In this document: positions 6,642 through 8,081 of the stretch, piece by piece
How the letters are laid out: every line of letters begins with the position of its first letter
Numbering within the stretch: position 1 is the stretch's first letter
Assembly: GCA_964407285.1 (NCBI GenBank)
Contig: CAYOVG010000322.1
Location: 1 to 8,081, forward strand
Reading direction: 5' to 3'
Source: CAYOVG01 sp964407285
GTDB taxonomy: Bacteria > Desulfobacterota > Syntrophobacteria > Syntrophobacterales > Syntrophobacteraceae
Length of the DNA: 8,081 nt
Made by a program: the position numbers and the translations under genes
The notes under the pieces: generated by a model
What the model was told of the DNA's origin: nothing
The model's database searches: none
What the model saw: the letters and a program-made list of their open reading frames with translations, nothing else

Positions 6642-7453
6642 CACGCTTTCCTCGAACGGTGCAAAATGATCGGAAACAGCTCAACGAATTCCAAAGTATC
6701 GAAGTCGGCCAAAGCGAACTGCCACTTACGGCCCACAAGGTCGCGCTGCAAGGGAAAGCGGTTTCGTACCACCCGGAACACCCGAGCTTCCCCGCCGTCC
6801 ACCTGCACCTTCACGGCAGGTTGTCCCCCGGAAAAGCCGACATAGCCCACTCGAAAGCGTTTGTTTTGCGTCATGCCAAGGGATGTCGGCGGCAAGATGA
6901 TTCCCGCCTGGAACTCTTCTTCATGGTCCGATCCAATGGAATAAATACCGGCCTTCGATGTTCCGTATGCCTTGCCGTCCATGACTGCATAAGAATTGAA
7001 ATCGAATCCCGAATACACCGAGGGAAAGAATTCCTGCCCGTTCAGCACCCAACAGTCCCACACTTCCGTTTCGGCTTCAGCGTCTTCCTCGTCGGTCCAA
7101 TCAACAGAATCAAACTCATCGTCCAGACTGAAACTAAAAACACCTTGAGGAACCAAAAAAGACACTTCAAGAAAGAATTCCTCCAGTACCGTCAACCCAA
7201 GGTGCCTGCCGGGAAAAACATCTCCCATGAACCCCAATGGGACCAGGCAGGCCGCCTTGTGATCAATCCGAAGAGAAGACACACCACCGGTATCAACGGA
7301 ATCCAGACAGATGGGCTTTTTTACGGACGTGAGGACACTTTCGTCAGGAAGACCGATCTGAGTATGGACCAGCGGGTTAAACGTCCCCACGTCAACGAGA
7401 GAGGTATTGGTGCCCACACTCTCCTCGATGGTCACATTGACAACAAGACTCAT
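6641..7453 (-). CDS. Phage tail / virion structural protein (beta-rich C-terminal domain)
   Basis: This 270-residue protein is the best functional anchor in the window. The C-terminal half carries a pattern I recall from virion or tail structural proteins of many tailed phages: VWDCWVLNG (131-139), then a Y..FDFNSYA..DGKAYGTSKAGIYSIGS stretch (147-175), KRFRVGYVGF (198-207), and near the end a GRKWQFAL..FDTLEFVELFPIILHRSRK block (241-269). That order (W-x-x-N, FNSYA, GK.YG...GIY, KR..V.YVG, R..W.F.L....FE....P..L.R) is the basis of the call; no search was run. Residues 1-110 look like beta strands with little helix, and 111-130 is a strongly acidic linker (DDEFDSVDWTDEEDAEAETE). The ATG overlaps the upstream TGA, and a strong SD (GGGAGGA, 7457-7463) precedes it. 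The stop TGA overlaps the start of the first coiled-coil gene. It probably sits at the tail tip, baseplate or fibre attachment, but the exact position is inference. Confidence 0.9.
   Translation of the reverse strand: MSLVVNVTIEESVGTNTSLVDVGTFNPLVHTQIGLPDESVLTSVKKPICLDSVDTGGVSSLRIDHKAACLVPLGFMGDVFPGRHLGLTVLEEFFLEVSFLVPQGVFSFSLDDEFDSVDWTDEEDAEAETEVWDCWVLNGQEFFPSVYSGFDFNSYAVMDGKAYGTSKAGIYSIGSDHEEEFQAGIILPPTSLGMTQNKRFRVGYVGFSGGQPAVKVQVDGGEARVFRVVRNRFPLQRDLVGRKWQFALADFDTLEFVELFPIILHRSRKA
6648..6653 (-). promoter_or_regulatory. Shine-Dalgarno favouring the ATG start of coiled-coil protein A
   Basis: GAGGAA on the minus strand is 6 bases from the ATG at 6639-6641 and only 3 from the adjacent GTG at 6642-6644. 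Spacing therefore favours ATG and a TGATG overlap with the upstream stop. The two choices differ by one residue. Confidence 0.65.
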
Positions 7454-8081
7454 GCGTCCTCCCAGCTCAACGAAGATGATATTTCCACTTCATGGTTTTG
7501 GTTCAGGCCACCCTCGACGGTGATGTTCGTTTGATCGTTCAGAAGCACCGTTGCAAGCCACCGATGCAGCATTTCATCCGCAGCCCCGAAGCCGTCTTGA
7601 ATTTGAACATCGAAGGTGTTCACCATCCGTTCGGCAAGTCGAACCTGTTCCGGCACAAGACAGGGAAGCCCCATTGCTCCCTTGAGTATTTCCTGAGCCA
7701 TGAGCACGTCTTGGACAACGAGGTTCAAATAGACGCCCGCAAAGTCTTCGATGCTCACCGCTTCTTCTATGAGGTGCGTCCAACCTCGAACGTGGTTGGA
7801 TTCGTCCCAGGTGAAAAGTGTTTCACCAACAACTTCGTTCCCCTCCCATGCGCCGGACAACCCTGCGTGAAACCGAATATGCTCGTCTATCAACCGTCCA
7901 AGAATGGTGTGTGCATAAACATCAATGGCAAAAACATCTTCAACCCCATGCCCCCAGCACCACTTCTGTTTGTCGTAGGTAAACAACCGCTCGTCTGCCA
8001 GGCTGTTGAAATAGTATTCCTGCAATACATTGTGGCGCATATTAAAAAAATCGTTGGATTGGAGCTTTAGCGCCTTGTGAA
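7450..8081 (-). CDS. Unrecognised phage structural-module protein, 5' end beyond the window
   Basis: I do not recognise this family. An ATG at 8038-8040 would give 196 residues, but the frame stays open for 13 more codons to the right edge, with no SD-like sequence before that ATG (it is preceded by a T-run). The upstream codons also read as plausible protein (KALKLQSNDFFN), so the real start is probably outside and at least 209 residues belong to it. Numbered from the internal ATG, the protein is acidic and aromatic-rich, with a likely globular alpha/beta fold: LADERLFTYDKQKW (14-27), an amphipathic stretch around 33-58, TWDE and GWTHLIEEA (77-94), and a long probable helix at 98-143. No signal peptide or membrane segment is visible. 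The stop TGA overlaps the next ATG (ATGA, 7450-7453), indicating translational coupling to the tail-type protein that follows. A virion or tail-module role is inferred only from context. Confidence 0.85.
   Translation of the reverse strand, partial: HKALKLQSNDFFNMRHNVLQEYYFNSLADERLFTYDKQKWCWGHGVEDVFAIDVYAHTILGRLIDEHIRFHAGLSGAWEGNEVVGETLFTWDESNHVRGWTHLIEEAVSIEDFAGVYLNLVVQDVLMAQEILKGAMGLPCLVPEQVRLAERMVNTFDVQIQDGFGAADEMLHRWLATVLLNDQTNITVEGGLNQNHEVEISSSLSWEDA
7457..7463 (-). promoter_or_regulatory. Shine-Dalgarno of the tail-type 270-aa gene
   Basis: GGGAGGA on the minus strand ends 3 bases before the ATG at 7451-7453, its GGAGG core being 4 bases away. It lies within the end of the preceding coding region. 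It supports the overlapping ATGA start. Confidence 0.75.

Noticed and set aside
6006..6845. A 279-codon plus-strand frame
   Set aside because: It is antisense to the start of coiled-coil protein A. Long antisense frames are expected opposite Glu/Leu/Gln-rich coding sequence, and it has no supporting context.
6530..7534. A 334-codon open frame on the plus strand
   Set aside because: It lies antisense across the tail-type gene and parts of its neighbours, which have SDs, stop-start overlaps and a recognisable domain. Its translation is His/Pro/Arg-rich and domain-free.
8041..8081. T-run just before the ATG at 8040 as a terminator or promoter element
   Set aside because: No adequate stem precedes it, no -35/-10 pair is visible, and the region reads as in-frame coding sequence.

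Overview
The window looks like part of the structural (tail or virion) region of a double-stranded DNA tailed bacteriophage of intermediate GC content, host unknown. The evidence is layout and one recognisable protein. Seven genes lie head to tail on the minus strand with almost no space between them: ATGA, TAATG or TGATG overlaps, one 9-base gap and one 13-base gap. Most have clear Shine-Dalgarno (SD) sequences. There is no plus-strand gene, RNA gene, integrase, transposase or CRISPR array that I can support.

In transcription order, from high to low coordinates: (1) a protein of at least 209 residues with no recognised family (7450-8081), whose frame is open into the right edge, so its true start is probably outside; (2) a 270-residue protein (6641-7453) whose C-terminal half resembles a beta-rich domain I associate with phage tail and other virion structural proteins; (3) and (4) two very long, cysteine-free, mostly helical proteins of 660 and 640 residues (4659-6641 and 2727-4649), which end in closely similar C-terminal signatures and look like diverged paralogues; (5) a 450-residue aromatic-rich unknown (1375-2727) with an SH3-like or KOW-like stretch near its C-terminus; (6) a 297-residue protein (485-1378) with a charged N-terminal half and two different families of Pro/Thr-rich tandem repeats; (7) the N-terminal 157 residues of a protein running off the left edge (1-471), possibly a large internal-virion-type protein.

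The tight spacing implies one polycistronic message with translational coupling, so the proteins are probably made together and may form one virion substructure. The most unusual part is the pair of paired coiled-coil proteins just after the tail-type protein: they could form a long rod, fibre or whisker, or an assembly scaffold. A second notable signal is a well-formed intrinsic-terminator-like hairpin with a U-tract on the coding strand inside the last gene (136-169). No intergenic stretch exceeds 13 bases, and I see no promoter in the window.
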